Both the position numbers and the translations under genes were made by a program. Below, in pieces: positions 45,221 to 54,570 of a stretch of 64,000 nt of DNA (the stretch's first letter is position 1; every line of letters starts with the position of its first letter). The notes beneath the pieces were generated by a model. That model worked only from the letters and a program-made list of their open reading frames with translations, ran no database searches and had not been told where the DNA came from. Origin of the DNA: Geothrix sp. 21YS21S-4 (lineage in GTDB: Bacteria > Acidobacteriota > Holophagae > Holophagales > Holophagaceae); assembly GCF_030845995.1 (NCBI RefSeq), contig NZ_CP132719.1:2170001-2234000 (forward strand), read 5' to 3'.

Positions 45221-45688
45221 ATGAATTTCCTGTCCCGATCCGCCGCGATCCTCGCCCTCACCGTCCTGCCGGCTCTGGCCCAGACGGCGCCCGAAGCGCC
45301 TGCCCGCCCGGCCCCCGAACCGAGCCGCCTCGCCCGGGTCCTGGGCCTGACGGAAACCCAGCGGGCGAGCATCCGTGCCATCCGCGAAAAGCACCAGCCG
45401 GCGATGGCCGCCCTCCGCGCCTCCGCCCGCCAGGCCCAGGGCGCTTTCCGCGCCGCCCTTCGGGATGGCGCCACGGCCGACGCCCAGCTCCGCACCCTCC
45501 ACGACCAGGCGTCTTCGGCCCGGTTCGAGCTGCTGCTGGCGGGACGGTCCCTCCGGCAGGAGATGCGGGCGGTCCTCACCCCCGAGCAGCGGGCCAAGGC
45601 CGCCGAACTGCGGGACCTCGCGCGGGTCCACCACCGCGAACACACGCGGCGTTTCCACGCCCGGATGGGCTTCGCGGCGGAACCTTGA
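45221..45688 (+). CDS. Spy/CpxP-like periplasmic protein
   Basis: 155 residues. Signal peptide NFLSRSAAILALTVLPALAQ, then a helical protein with two LTxxQ motifs typical of Spy/CpxP (LGLTETQRASIRAIR, VLTPEQRAKAAEL). Such proteins bind unfolded periplasmic proteins or metals. His/Arg-rich end. ATG at 45221 with AGGAGG 6 bases upstream. Confidence 0.75.
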   Translation: MNFLSRSAAILALTVLPALAQTAPEAPARPAPEPSRLARVLGLTETQRASIRAIREKHQPAMAALRASARQAQGAFRAALRDGATADAQLRTLHDQASSARFELLLAGRSLRQEMRAVLTPEQRAKAAELRDLARVHHREHTRRFHARMGFAAEP

Positions 45689-45714
45689 AGGAGAACCCCG
45701 CCTAAACTGGGAAA

Positions 45715-47475
45715 ATGCGAGCTTCTTCCCTTTTCGTCATCGTCCTGGGCGGGCTGGTTCTCGCCGCCCAGGAGGCGCCCATTCGCACCTTCCGCCAGTG
45801 GATGGGCGGGCAGGAGGTGGGCGGAGCCTCCCGGCAGGTCGTCGCGGCCCCCGGCCAGCGCGAAGTGCGGACTCGCGAATGGATGGCGGTGACGCGCCTG
45901 GGCCAGGAGATCCGGCAGGAAGTGGCCGAAACCGCCGTCCGGAAGGCGGATGGCTCCGTGGTGTTCACGTGGCGATTGCAGCTCTCCCGCGAGCCCTTCG
46001 AGGGCCGGGCGGAATGGTCGCCTGCGGAACCGGGCGTCCTCCGCCTCCAGCCGGCCAACGGCGCGCCCGTGAAGAAGGACGTTCCCGAAGGCGCGCTCCT
46101 GTGGCCCGAGGAGCAGGAAGCCCGGCTGATGGAAGCGGCCCGCCTCCGCAGGCCCGTGAAGACCCTCACCTTCGCCTTCCCCCTCCAGCAGTGGAACACC
46201 CTCGATCTCGCGCCCGCGGGCCCGGATCCCCTCCCTGGCTTTCCCGACGCCGTGCGGTTCACGGGGCGGGAGGTCCAGGGCGAGGCGGCCCTGCCCGTGG
46301 AGGCCTGGATCTCGCCCACCGCGGGGGAACTGCGCCAGACCACGGATCTCGGCGGCCTCACCGTCCTCACCCAGCGGGCCGACCTGCCCCCGCCCGCGTC
46401 GCTCCCGACCACCGGGCAGGGATTCTTCGAGCGGAGCCTCCAGCGGCTTCCGCCCCATCCCTTCCTGCCGTGGCTGAAGGAACTAACGCTCCGAACTGAA
46501 GGCCCCGCCCCGGTCCTTCCGTCGGACGCCCAGCAGTCCCGGCTTCCGGACGGCCGCTGGCGGGTGCGCCGCGCCCTTCCCCCCACGCCCGCCGAAGCCG
46601 CCCAGCCGCCGGTGAGCGGCAAGCCCGTGTCCGACGAAGCCACCTACCTTCTTCCCAGTCCTCTGGTGCCCTTCCGGGATCCCGCCTTCGACGGCCTCCT
46701 CCGCCGGCTGAATCCGCCCGCGGGCCTCTCCCGGTGGGAGCTGACCCAGCGGGTGACGACCTTCGTGTTTGAGTGGATCGCGGACAAGGACTACACCGTG
46801 GGATTCGCCTCGGCCCTGGAGGTCTGCCGCTCTCCGCGGGGCGACTGCACGGAGCACGGCGTCCTGGCGGTGGCGCTTCTCCGCCGCCTCGGGGTGCCCG
46901 CCCGCGGCGTCACCGGCTGGGTGGGCCTCGGGGAGACCCTGGGCCTGCACTTCTGGGTGGAAGTGAAGCTGCGGGACCGCTGGATTCCCGTGGATCCCAC
47001 CTTCGACCAGGCACCCGCGTCCGCCTTCCGCATCAAGCTCGGGGACACGGACCTCGCGGATCTCGGCGGGGTGGGCTGGGAAGGCGCGGCTTCGGCCTTC
47101 GCCGGCGTCCGGTGGATCCCCGAACGGGACGGCGCAGGTCCCTGGGGCAGCGGCGTCCGCCTGGACGGCGACCGGCTCACGGCGCCGGACGGCACGGTGC
47201 TCCGGCTGCCCGGACAGCGCTGGAACCTGGAGGAGGGTTCCCTCGCCGTCGGCGGGTGGAACGTCGAGGCCGTGACCCGGCCCACGGAGGCCCAACTCAA
47301 GGGCGCCCGGCGGGTGGCCGGAGCGAAGAGCCTGCGCGAGGGCTGGTGGGACGCCCCTTCGCGGCAGCTGTGGATGGATCTGGGCGGGAACCGATGGCTG
47401 CGCCTGGAGGGCGTGTCCGAAGGGCAGGCCTACGCGATCCTCGATCAGTTGATGGCGACCGCCAGTTCCTCGTGA
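45715..47475 (+). CDS. Secreted transglutaminase-like protein
   Basis: 586 residues. Signal peptide SSLFVIVLGGLVLAAQ. A long N-terminal beta-rich region is followed by a transglutaminase-like core at about 345-440: LSRWELTQRVTTFVFEWI, the catalytic Cys in SPRGDCTEHGVLAVALLR, His in LGLHFWVEV and Asp in IPVDPTFDQ. It may act on proteins or peptidoglycan in the periplasm. TAAACTGG is 7 bases before the ATG. The 3' end overlaps the converging MarR gene by 31 bases. Confidence 0.87.
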   Translation: MRASSLFVIVLGGLVLAAQEAPIRTFRQWMGGQEVGGASRQVVAAPGQREVRTREWMAVTRLGQEIRQEVAETAVRKADGSVVFTWRLQLSREPFEGRAEWSPAEPGVLRLQPANGAPVKKDVPEGALLWPEEQEARLMEAARLRRPVKTLTFAFPLQQWNTLDLAPAGPDPLPGFPDAVRFTGREVQGEAALPVEAWISPTAGELRQTTDLGGLTVLTQRADLPPPASLPTTGQGFFERSLQRLPPHPFLPWLKELTLRTEGPAPVLPSDAQQSRLPDGRWRVRRALPPTPAEAAQPPVSGKPVSDEATYLLPSPLVPFRDPAFDGLLRRLNPPAGLSRWELTQRVTTFVFEWIADKDYTVGFASALEVCRSPRGDCTEHGVLAVALLRRLGVPARGVTGWVGLGETLGLHFWVEVKLRDRWIPVDPTFDQAPASAFRIKLGDTDLADLGGVGWEGAASAFAGVRWIPERDGAGPWGSGVRLDGDRLTAPDGTVLRLPGQRWNLEEGSLAVGGWNVEAVTRPTEAQLKGARRVAGAKSLREGWWDAPSRQLWMDLGGNRWLRLEGVSEGQAYAILDQLMATASSS

Positions 47476-47948
47476 AGCGATTCCTGCCCCTGGCAGTGCT
47501 CCCGGAGCCGCTCCAGCTGGCCGGCCAGCGCCAGGCACTCGCCCTCGTCACAGCAGCTGGTCATCCGCATGGCCATGGTCTGGACGGGATCGTCGAGGCG
47601 CTCCATCAGCCGCTTTCCCTTGGGGCTGATCACCACGCGGCTCACGCGGCGGTCCTTGGGATCCGCCACGCGCTTGAGGAGCCCCTGGACTTCGAGGCGA
47701 TCCACCAGCCGGGTGACGTTGGCGAAGCGGTAGATCATCCGCCGTTCGATCTCGTAGATGGGATGGCCCTTGGCCGGCCCGCCGCGGACGATGCGCAGGA
47801 CGTTGTACTGCTGGATGGTGAGGCCGTGGGCCTCGAACAGCCGCTCCTGCACCCGCACCACCGCCTCTCGGGTGAGCATCAGCTGGAGCACGAGCTGAAC
47901 CCCGGGCTCCGGGAGTTTCGACATCTGGAGTTCTTCCTGGAGCGTCAT
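47445..47948 (-). CDS. MarR-family transcriptional regulator
   Basis: 167 residues. Winged-helix core: LTIQQYNVLRIVRGGP, YEIERRMIYRFANVTRLVDRL, LLKRVADPKDRRVSRVVISPKGKRLM with the typical DxRxxxV wing. The start at 47948 (MTLQEELQM) is chosen; a Met at 47924 also has a plausible site. Divergent from the ABC-F gene, so it may regulate that gene. Confidence 0.9.
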   Translation of the reverse strand: MTLQEELQMSKLPEPGVQLVLQLMLTREAVVRVQERLFEAHGLTIQQYNVLRIVRGGPAKGHPIYEIERRMIYRFANVTRLVDRLEVQGLLKRVADPKDRRVSRVVISPKGKRLMERLDDPVQTMAMRMTSCCDEGECLALAGQLERLREHCQGQESLHEELAVAIN

Positions 47949-48018
47949 GGAGGCCTCGGAATCTTCGGGCCAAGGATTACTCCAACCATGGGAATCTGAA
48001 AGGTCCGAGGAGCCTTTC

Positions 48019-49944
48019 TTGCCATCCATCGCCCTGAGTTTGATCAATGTCACGAAACGCTATGGTGCGACACCCATCCTGGACCGTCTGAATCTCGGTT
48101 TGTTCCAGGGCGAGAAAGTGGGCCTCATCGGCCGGAACGGCGCTGGGAAAAGCACGTTGTTCCGGCTCCTGTCGGGCGACGAGACCCCCGACGAGGGCGA
48201 GGTGATCGTCACCCAGGGGCTGCGCATCGCCCGCCTCAGCCAGGAGCCGCATTTCGCCACGGGAGCCTCCGTCCGGCAGGCCCTGGAAGCAGCACTGGCG
48301 GACCATGCGGCCCTGCTGGAGCGCCATCAGGCGATCCACGAGCGCCTCCACGGAGCGAAAAGTTCCGAAGAAGGCCGTTTGCTTGACGAACTGCAAAGCG
48401 TGGAACACCAGCTCGAACGATGGGGCTGGGACCTGACGCCCCGGCTCAAAGCGGCCGCCACAACGTGGGGGTTGGACGACCTGGACGCCGAAGTGGAATC
48501 CCTGTCCGGTGGGTGGAGAAAGCGGGTGGCCCTGGCCCAGGCCTGGCTGAAGGAGCCCGACGTGCTCGTCCTGGACGAGCCCACCAACCACCTGGATCCC
48601 GACCAGGTGGAGAAGCTCGAAGCTTGGCTTCAGGCCTACGGCGGCGCCCTGCTCCTGATCACCCACGACCGCCATCTCCTGGACGGGGTGGTGACCCGGA
48701 TGCTGGAACTCGAGGAGGGCGCGCTCCGGAGCTACGAGGGCGGCTACAGCGACTACCTCCTGGAGAGGTCCGATCGGGAGTTCCGCGAGGCCCGCCTCAC
48801 CGAGCACATGCAGAACCGCCTCCGCCGGGAGATGGCCTGGCTGCGCCGCGGTGCCAAGGCCCGCACCCGCAAGTCCAAGCTGCGCATCCAGGACGTGCTG
48901 GACCTGAAAGACGAAGTGGGGGAGCGCACCCGCCTGGAAATCCGCCAGGGCCTGGCCTTCGCCGCAGGCGGCAACCGCAGCGACGCCCTGATCCGCGCCG
49001 AGGGCCTCCGGTTCGCCTATCCGGGCGCTCCCGAACTTCTGGAAGGCCTGGACGTGAACCTCCAGCGGGGGATGCGCATCGCCCTCCTGGGGCCCAACGG
49101 CTGCGGCAAATCCACCCTGCTCAAGCTGCTGCTGGGCGAGCTGGAGCCGAACTCCGGCGAGGTGGTCCGGCATCCCAAGCTGGCCGCCACGGTCATCTCC
49201 CAGGGCCGGGGCGAACTGGACGGGACCCGCAGCATCCTGGACAACCTGGCGGACCGCGCCGCCCTGGTGGACACGGGCAACGGCACGGTGCTCGCGCACG
49301 TCTACCTCACCCGCTTCGGGTTCCCCGTGGACCAGCAGGCGCGGAGCGCGGCCACCCTCAGCGGCGGCGAGCGCAACCGGCTGCTGCTCGCCAAAGCCAT
49401 GCTCAGCCCCGCGGATCTACTGGTCCTCGACGAACCCACCAACGACCTGGACATTCCCACCCTCCAGAACCTGGAAGAGGCCCTGACGGGGTTCGGCGGC
49501 ACGCTGCTGCTGGTGAGCCACGACCGCTTCTTCCTGGATCAGGTGGCCACCCACACCCTGGCCTGGAACGGAGAGGGGACGCCGCGCTGGGAGTGGTACG
49601 AAGGCCCGCCCTCCACGGTGCGGACCCTTCGGGAAGCCCGGGCCGGGGAGCAGGCCGCCGCGCGCATCGAGGCCCGCCCCGCTCCGAAATCCGAAGCCCC
49701 CCGGGCCCGCAAGCCCGGCCTCTCCCAGAAGGAACAGCGCCGCCTCGCGGAGGTGGAGGGGGCCATGGAGGACCTTCATGCCCGACTAGCGGATCTGGAG
49801 GTCCAGTTGGCCGATCCCAAGGCCTTCCTGAGCGCCGAGGCCCCCGGCCACCGGGCTTTGAAGGACCGGGACGCCGCCAAAGCCGACCTGGAACGCCTCG
49901 AACTGGAATGGCTGGAGCTGGAAGAAAAGCGAAGCGAAGGCTGA
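48019..49944 (+). CDS. uup: ABC-F family ATPase (Uup-like)
   Basis: 641 residues from a TTG with AGGAG 6 bases upstream. Two ABC domains: GRNGAGKST, LSGGWRKRVALAQA, LDEPTNHLD; then GPNGCGKST, LSGGERNRLLLAKA, LDEPTNDLD. A linker rich in Arg/Lys (LRRGAKARTRKSKL) and a C-terminal coiled coil (QKEQRRLAEVEGAMEDL) match Uup, which acts on ribosomes or DNA junctions. Not a membrane transporter. Confidence 0.9.
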   Translation: MPSIALSLINVTKRYGATPILDRLNLGLFQGEKVGLIGRNGAGKSTLFRLLSGDETPDEGEVIVTQGLRIARLSQEPHFATGASVRQALEAALADHAALLERHQAIHERLHGAKSSEEGRLLDELQSVEHQLERWGWDLTPRLKAAATTWGLDDLDAEVESLSGGWRKRVALAQAWLKEPDVLVLDEPTNHLDPDQVEKLEAWLQAYGGALLLITHDRHLLDGVVTRMLELEEGALRSYEGGYSDYLLERSDREFREARLTEHMQNRLRREMAWLRRGAKARTRKSKLRIQDVLDLKDEVGERTRLEIRQGLAFAAGGNRSDALIRAEGLRFAYPGAPELLEGLDVNLQRGMRIALLGPNGCGKSTLLKLLLGELEPNSGEVVRHPKLAATVISQGRGELDGTRSILDNLADRAALVDTGNGTVLAHVYLTRFGFPVDQQARSAATLSGGERNRLLLAKAMLSPADLLVLDEPTNDLDIPTLQNLEEALTGFGGTLLLVSHDRFFLDQVATHTLAWNGEGTPRWEWYEGPPSTVRTLREARAGEQAAARIEARPAPKSEAPRARKPGLSQKEQRRLAEVEGAMEDLHARLADLEVQLADPKAFLSAEAPGHRALKDRDAAKADLERLELEWLELEEKRSEG

Positions 49945-50033
49945 GGCATCACAAGTTGTCACCCGGCCGGGCGGTCCGGGAGGCTTTTCGCTACCCTGGA
50001 GCCTGGACTTTGTCTTTTCCCCGTGGAGCGCCC

Positions 50034-51041
50034 ATGCGTGCGATGTCTTTCGCCCTCCTTCCCGCCGTCGCCCTGGTCGCCCAGGCCCCGGCCAACGCCG
50101 ACCTCGCCCAGCGGTTCAATTCCGAGCTGCCGGGCCTCAACCAGATGCTGAAGGAGCTGAAGGCCCAGGAGGCTCTCGTCAAGGTGGAGACCCTCATCCC
50201 CGCCCAGCGCCCCGCCTTCGACGCCTCCTCCTCCCAGGCCATCGGGAAGAGCCTCGACAACGCCCAGGGCCTGATGTCCCTCTACCGCCTCCACGCCAAC
50301 ATCGCCTCCGAGGCCGGGCAGTGGGAAAAGGCGATCGAGATCCAGGAGCGCCGCGCCCGCGATGCCCGCGCCATCCTGGCGGACCTCGAGAAGGCCCAGT
50401 CGCCCCTGGCCGCCCAGTGGAAGAAGGCCACCCAGGATTCCACCGACTACGTCGCCAAGAACGAGGCCCGGAAGCTCGAGCTGGAGCCCAAGGTGAACGC
50501 CTTCAAGGCGGAGTACGACGAGATCAAGGCCGGCAAGAAGAAGCTGAGCCGCAAGGAGGCCGACGAGTTCAACGCCCGCGCCGCCGAGATCCAGAACGAC
50601 GAGCAGGAGCTGGCCCAGATCACCGCCGCCCTGCCCGTGCACAAGCAGAACCTGATCACCGCCCCCAAGGTCACCAAGCTGCTGAACGACAACCGCAAGG
50701 AAGTCGAAGGCATGATCCAGGCGGCGGACGAGGCCGTGGCCAAGGCCAAGCAGGCCGTGAGCACTCAGAACGACGAGATCACCAAGTTCAACACCGACCA
50801 GGTGCTGAAGAAGGTGAAGATCGTGGGCAAGAAGAACTGGGTGGACGCCGTCCTCCGCAATCCCGAGAACGTGACCAAGCTCAGCGGCGCCCAGGCCCAG
50901 GCCGGTTTCCTCAACCGCCTGCTGGTCCTGGATCCGGGAAACGCCGCCGCCCAGAAGGCCCTGGACAACCTGAAGCAGGGGAAGGAGCCCTTCCCCAAGG
51001 ACGCCAAGGGCGCGAAGAAGGGCGGCGCCAAGAAGAAGTAA
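50034..51041 (+). CDS. Secreted coiled-coil protein A
   Basis: 335 residues. Signal peptide (MSFALLPAVALVAQAPANA), then long heptad-rich helices (about 40-300) and a Gly/Lys tail ending GAKKGGAKKK. LLVLDPGNAAAQKALDNL near the end recalls a TPR-like repeat. No family recognised; it probably lies in the periplasm. The next gene shares the layout. Confidence 0.7.
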   Translation: MRAMSFALLPAVALVAQAPANADLAQRFNSELPGLNQMLKELKAQEALVKVETLIPAQRPAFDASSSQAIGKSLDNAQGLMSLYRLHANIASEAGQWEKAIEIQERRARDARAILADLEKAQSPLAAQWKKATQDSTDYVAKNEARKLELEPKVNAFKAEYDEIKAGKKKLSRKEADEFNARAAEIQNDEQELAQITAALPVHKQNLITAPKVTKLLNDNRKEVEGMIQAADEAVAKAKQAVSTQNDEITKFNTDQVLKKVKIVGKKNWVDAVLRNPENVTKLSGAQAQAGFLNRLLVLDPGNAAAQKALDNLKQGKEPFPKDAKGAKKGGAKKK

Positions 51042-51072
51042 TGGCGCCAGTCCCCACTTGGAAGGAGCGACC

Positions 51073-51930
51073 ATGAGCCGCCTCGGATGCCTGCTTGCCT
51101 TCGCCCTGGTCGCCCATCTGGGCGCCCAGAGCCTCACCGACCGCTTCAAGGAAGTGCGCGGCCCGTGGGAGGTCCAGCTCGAGCGAGGCGATGCGGCCAC
51201 CGTCCGCCGCGGCGTCGAGGCCCTTCTCGGCCGCGAGGGGCTGACGGTCAATCCCTCGGATTACAACGACATGCACGCCCTGGTGGCCCTCCGCAGCCTG
51301 GCCGCCCGGGCCTGCGTGGCCGAAGGGAGCTGGGAGGAGGCCGTCGTCCACCTCCAGAAGGCCCAGGCGGTGGCGGAAGAGAACCTCCGCACCGCCGAGC
51401 CGCTCCTGGCCAAGACCCGCATGGAACATGAGCTGAAGCTGCGGGAATTCCGCGAGGCCATGGAGAAGCAGGCGCCCCGGGCGAAGGAACTGGAGGAGGC
51501 CCCCGGCCTCTCCCAGGACCAGATGAAGCTCCGGCAGCAGCTGAAGATCTTCATGGACGAGCAGAAGGCCGCCATCGCCCACAGCGAGCGCGCGCTGAAG
51601 GACATCGAGGCGATCCTGGACCGCCTGCGCCAGACCAAGGACAGCACCGCCAAGGCCTCGGCGGATTGGCAGGCCTTCCTCGCCCGCGAAAAGGCCGAAC
51701 TGGCCGAAGCCGGCGGAACGGCCCCCTACGTCGCCGAAAAACTGGAACAGGTGAAGGCGGATGACGCCCGCCCGCGCCCCGAGCGCCTCACCTACGCCCG
51801 CCGCCTCCAGAAGCTCGATCCCGGCAACAAGGACGTGGTCCGGCTGGTGAACGGCCTCCTGGGCCAGGATGAAGCCGCCTCCGAAGCTCCCAAGCCGGCG
51901 AAGAAGCGCAAGGCCGCCGCCAAAAAGTAA
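51073..51930 (+). CDS. Secreted coiled-coil protein B
   Basis: 285 residues. Signal peptide (CLLAFALVAHLGAQ), helices with heptad pattern, LQKLDPGNKDVVRLVNGLL near the end and a Lys/Ala tail. The ATG has AAGGAG upstream. It is 31 bases after the previous gene and looks like a diverged paralogue of it. Function unknown. Confidence 0.7.
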   Translation: MSRLGCLLAFALVAHLGAQSLTDRFKEVRGPWEVQLERGDAATVRRGVEALLGREGLTVNPSDYNDMHALVALRSLAARACVAEGSWEEAVVHLQKAQAVAEENLRTAEPLLAKTRMEHELKLREFREAMEKQAPRAKELEEAPGLSQDQMKLRQQLKIFMDEQKAAIAHSERALKDIEAILDRLRQTKDSTAKASADWQAFLAREKAELAEAGGTAPYVAEKLEQVKADDARPRPERLTYARRLQKLDPGNKDVVRLVNGLLGQDEAASEAPKPAKKRKAAAKK

Positions 51931-51947
51931 GGGGCGAGTCTCCCATG

Positions 51948-51983
51948 AAACGAAAAGCGGCCCCGCGAGGCCGCTTTTCGTTT
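51948..51983. terminator. Bidirectional terminator
   Basis: Fifteen perfect pairs: AAACGAAAAGCGGCC and GGCCGCTTTTCGTTT with loop CCGCGA, between two converging genes. Confidence 0.88.
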
Positions 51984-51994
51984 GCTGAAGATTC

Positions 51995-52645
51995 CTAGAA
52001 CACGAAGCCGAAGCCCACCTTCAGGAAGTCGGTGCTGGGCGGATCGCCCGCGTCCACGTCGTGGCCCGTGAGCGTCTTGTGGTAGGAAGCCTCCAGGGTG
52101 AACCGCATGCCTGCGTCGTAGCCGAAGCTGTGGCCGACGCCGATGGTCCCCCCCATGCGGCTCTTCCGGGTCGTGTCGGTGTAGTCGTAGAGCGGATCGC
52201 CGAAGCTCCGGTCGAACTGCTCGAAATCCGCGGACAGCCCCGCCAGCAGGTACAGCCCGCGGTGCCGGAACGCCGTCCCCTGGGGGAAGATCTGGAGGTC
52301 GCCGCCCACGTTGAACTGGGAGTGGCGGAGGTTGATGGTGGCCTCCCCGGCGGCGCGGTTGGTGCCGTTCTCTCCGGAGCCGCTGAGGTTCAGGCGGATG
52401 GCGAGGTTGCGGTCCATGGGAAAGCTGACCGTGAAACTGCCGCCCAGGCCCACGTCGTAGGTCTCCTTCTGGGGCGCGATGACGTAGCCGGCGGAAGGGC
52501 TGAAATAGGCCGGATAGGTCTTGCTGGAAAAATCACCCGTCGGGGAGATCAGGTTCAGGCTGAACCCGAAGTGGGGGCTCTGGGCGCCGAGGGTGGCGCC
52601 GGAAGCGAGGAGCAGGGGAAGCAGGAGCAGCGGGGTACGGCGCAT
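51995..52645 (-). CDS. Outer-membrane beta-barrel protein
   Basis: 216 residues. Signal peptide (LLLLPLLLASGATLGA), then alternating hydrophobic strands with aromatic ends (FGFSLNLISPTGDF, GLGGSFTVSF, FTLEASYHKTLTGH, FLKVGFGFVF) and a terminal Phe, as in porin-like barrels of the OmpW/opacity type. A small barrel with no clear ligand. GGAGG upstream of the ATG. Confidence 0.72.
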   Translation of the reverse strand: MRRTPLLLLPLLLASGATLGAQSPHFGFSLNLISPTGDFSSKTYPAYFSPSAGYVIAPQKETYDVGLGGSFTVSFPMDRNLAIRLNLSGSGENGTNRAAGEATINLRHSQFNVGGDLQIFPQGTAFRHRGLYLLAGLSADFEQFDRSFGDPLYDYTDTTRKSRMGGTIGVGHSFGYDAGMRFTLEASYHKTLTGHDVDAGDPPSTDFLKVGFGFVF

Positions 52646-52802
52646 GGGACCTCCGAGGGGAAACGTGCGGGCTACGCAGCGAAGGGTATGCCAGGTTACG
52701 GCGCACGCTACGAATCGTTGGATGCCGCCACTGCGGGGAAAGTTGAGGGGGCGCGCCGCCGCGGCGTTTTGCCTCGGTCCGCTGAGGTTTGCAACAGCGG
52801 GC

Positions 52803-52831
52803 TTTGGCGCGGGGCGGCGATGGCCTACTCT
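52803..52831 (+). promoter_or_regulatory. Candidate promoter of the Smr-like gene
   Basis: TTTGGC (52803-52808), 17-base spacer, TACTCT (52826-52831), then GG. The ATG follows at 52851. The 206-base gap here holds no other feature I can support. Confidence 0.45.
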
Positions 52832-52850
52832 GGTTCAAACGGGATGGTTC

Positions 52851-53591
52851 ATGGCGTGGAAGCAGGATCTGGCAAAGTTGAAACAGCAGTTGGGCCCGGA
52901 AACCGCCCAGCCGCCCAAGGCCCGGCCCAAGCCCGCCCCTCGGCCTGAAAAGACCGGCAGCCTGGACGACGAGGATGCCGTGTTCCTGTCGGCCATGGGC
53001 TTGAAGCCCAGTGAGCGCAAATCGGCTCCTGCGGCCGATAGGCCCGCGCCCCTCGCCTCGGCGGATCCTACCCCGCCCCCTCCTCCCACCCCGGAGACCT
53101 TCGAAGCCGCGCTGCTGGACCTCAAGGGGCTCCGGCCCCTTTCCAAGGGATTCCAGGGGACTCCCACGCCGGTTCCCGCCAAGGAAGCGCCGGCCCTCCC
53201 CGTCGCGGTCGAACCCGCGCCTGTTGTTCTCCCTCCGCCGGAAGCTCCGGTGCCAGAACCCGAAGTGCCGGTCGCAGCCGCGGAATCCGCGGCCGTGCCT
53301 ACGCGGTTCCAGTTGGCGGCGGGAATGGCCATCGACGTGGACGGAATGCTGGACCTGCGGGGCCACACCGTGCCCGACGCCGTGGAGCGGCTGAAGGACC
53401 GGCTGGGCGACGGGCAAGTTCTGGGCTGGCGGAGCATCCAGGTCATGCTGGGCCCCGATCCGAAATTGCACGAGGGACTCCTGGAGCTCCTCGCCTCCGG
53501 CCAGGCCCCGATGGTGGCGCGCTACGCCCAGGCGCCGGTCCCCATGGGGGGCACCCAGGCGTGGCTGCTGTACTTCGTCTCCCAGCCCTGA
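52851..53591 (+). CDS. Smr-like domain protein
   Basis: 246 residues. The N-terminal part (WKQDLAKLKQQLG) and a Pro/Ala-rich linker lead to a C-terminal domain with LDLRGHTVPDAVERLKDRLG, the LDxxG start of Smr domains. The second Smr block (usually GxGxG) is not clear here (SIQVMLGPDPKLHEG), so nuclease activity is doubtful. Cytoplasmic. It precedes the PfkB gene by 34 bases. Confidence 0.6.
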   Translation: MAWKQDLAKLKQQLGPETAQPPKARPKPAPRPEKTGSLDDEDAVFLSAMGLKPSERKSAPAADRPAPLASADPTPPPPPTPETFEAALLDLKGLRPLSKGFQGTPTPVPAKEAPALPVAVEPAPVVLPPPEAPVPEPEVPVAAAESAAVPTRFQLAAGMAIDVDGMLDLRGHTVPDAVERLKDRLGDGQVLGWRSIQVMLGPDPKLHEGLLELLASGQAPMVARYAQAPVPMGGTQAWLLYFVSQP

Positions 53592-53625
53592 TCCGGACGC
53601 GTCCCAATCCGATGGAGAATGCCTG

Positions 53626-54537
53626 ATGAGCTTGCTGGTGGTCGGCAGTGTGGCCTTCGACGACCTGGAAACCCCCTTCGGGAGCCGCGAGCGCGCCCTG
53701 GGCGGGTCGGCGACCTACTTTTCCCTGAGCGCCAGCCGCTTCCATCCGGTGCGGATCGTGGCGGTGGTGGGCGAGGACTTCGGTCCCGACCAGATGCGCG
53801 TCTTCGAGAATCGGCCCATCGACCTGACGGGCCTGTCCAAGGTGAAGGGGCTCAGCTTCCACTGGAAGGGCGCCTACGGCTACGACCTGAACGAGGCCAA
53901 GACCCTGGCCACGGATCTGAACGTCTTCGCGGATTTCCGCCCCGACCTGCCGGCGCCCTACCGCGAATCGCCCTACCTGTTCCTGGGGAACATCGATCCC
54001 GTCCTCCAGCTCGACGTGGTGCGCCAGATGGCCCAGCGGCCCCGCTGGATCGCCCTGGACACCATGAACTACTGGATCCGGGGCGCCCGCCCCGCTCTGG
54101 AAGCCGTCCTGAAGGAAGTGGACATCCTCCTGGTGAACGACGCGGAAGTGCGGGAACTCACCCAGGAGCACAACCTGATCAAGGCCTACCGCCGGATCCA
54201 GGAACTGGGCCCCCGCATCCTGGTGGTGAAGCGCGGGGAATACGGCGTGGCTCTCTTCACGCCCGAAGGCATCTTCGCGGCGCCCGCCTATCCCCTGGAG
54301 GACGTGTTCGATCCCACCGGCGCGGGCGACACCTTCGCGGGCGGATTCCTGGGCTACCTCGCCTCCATCAACCGGATGGACACCACCGCGCTGAAGCACG
54401 CCGCCCTCACCGGATCGGTCATGGCCAGTTTCACGGTGGAACGGTTTTCTACCGAACGCCTGGAGCAGATCGGACAGGACGAAGTCCGCAACCGCTTGGC
54501 ATTATTTTCAGATATGATCCGCGTCGAAGACCTATAA
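53626..54537 (+). CDS. PfkB-family sugar/nucleoside kinase
   Basis: 303 residues. GSVAFDDLETPFG at the start, GGSATYFSLSASRF (substrate binding), LFLGNIDPVLQ, VNDAEVRELT and the signature DPTGAGDTFAGGFLGYLA with the catalytic Asp. Substrate not known: it could be ribokinase-like or an adenosine/ADP-sugar kinase. Confidence 0.86.
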   Translation: MSLLVVGSVAFDDLETPFGSRERALGGSATYFSLSASRFHPVRIVAVVGEDFGPDQMRVFENRPIDLTGLSKVKGLSFHWKGAYGYDLNEAKTLATDLNVFADFRPDLPAPYRESPYLFLGNIDPVLQLDVVRQMAQRPRWIALDTMNYWIRGARPALEAVLKEVDILLVNDAEVRELTQEHNLIKAYRRIQELGPRILVVKRGEYGVALFTPEGIFAAPAYPLEDVFDPTGAGDTFAGGFLGYLASINRMDTTALKHAALTGSVMASFTVERFSTERLEQIGQDEVRNRLALFSDMIRVEDL

Positions 54538-54570
54538 TCAGCACCACCTAATCTCTCCCGGGGGTTCCTG

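Noticed and set aside
47947-48018. Extra 24 codons at the N-terminus of the ABC-F gene
   Set aside because: They lie in the divergent MarR leader and have no homology; the TTG at 48019 has the ribosome site.
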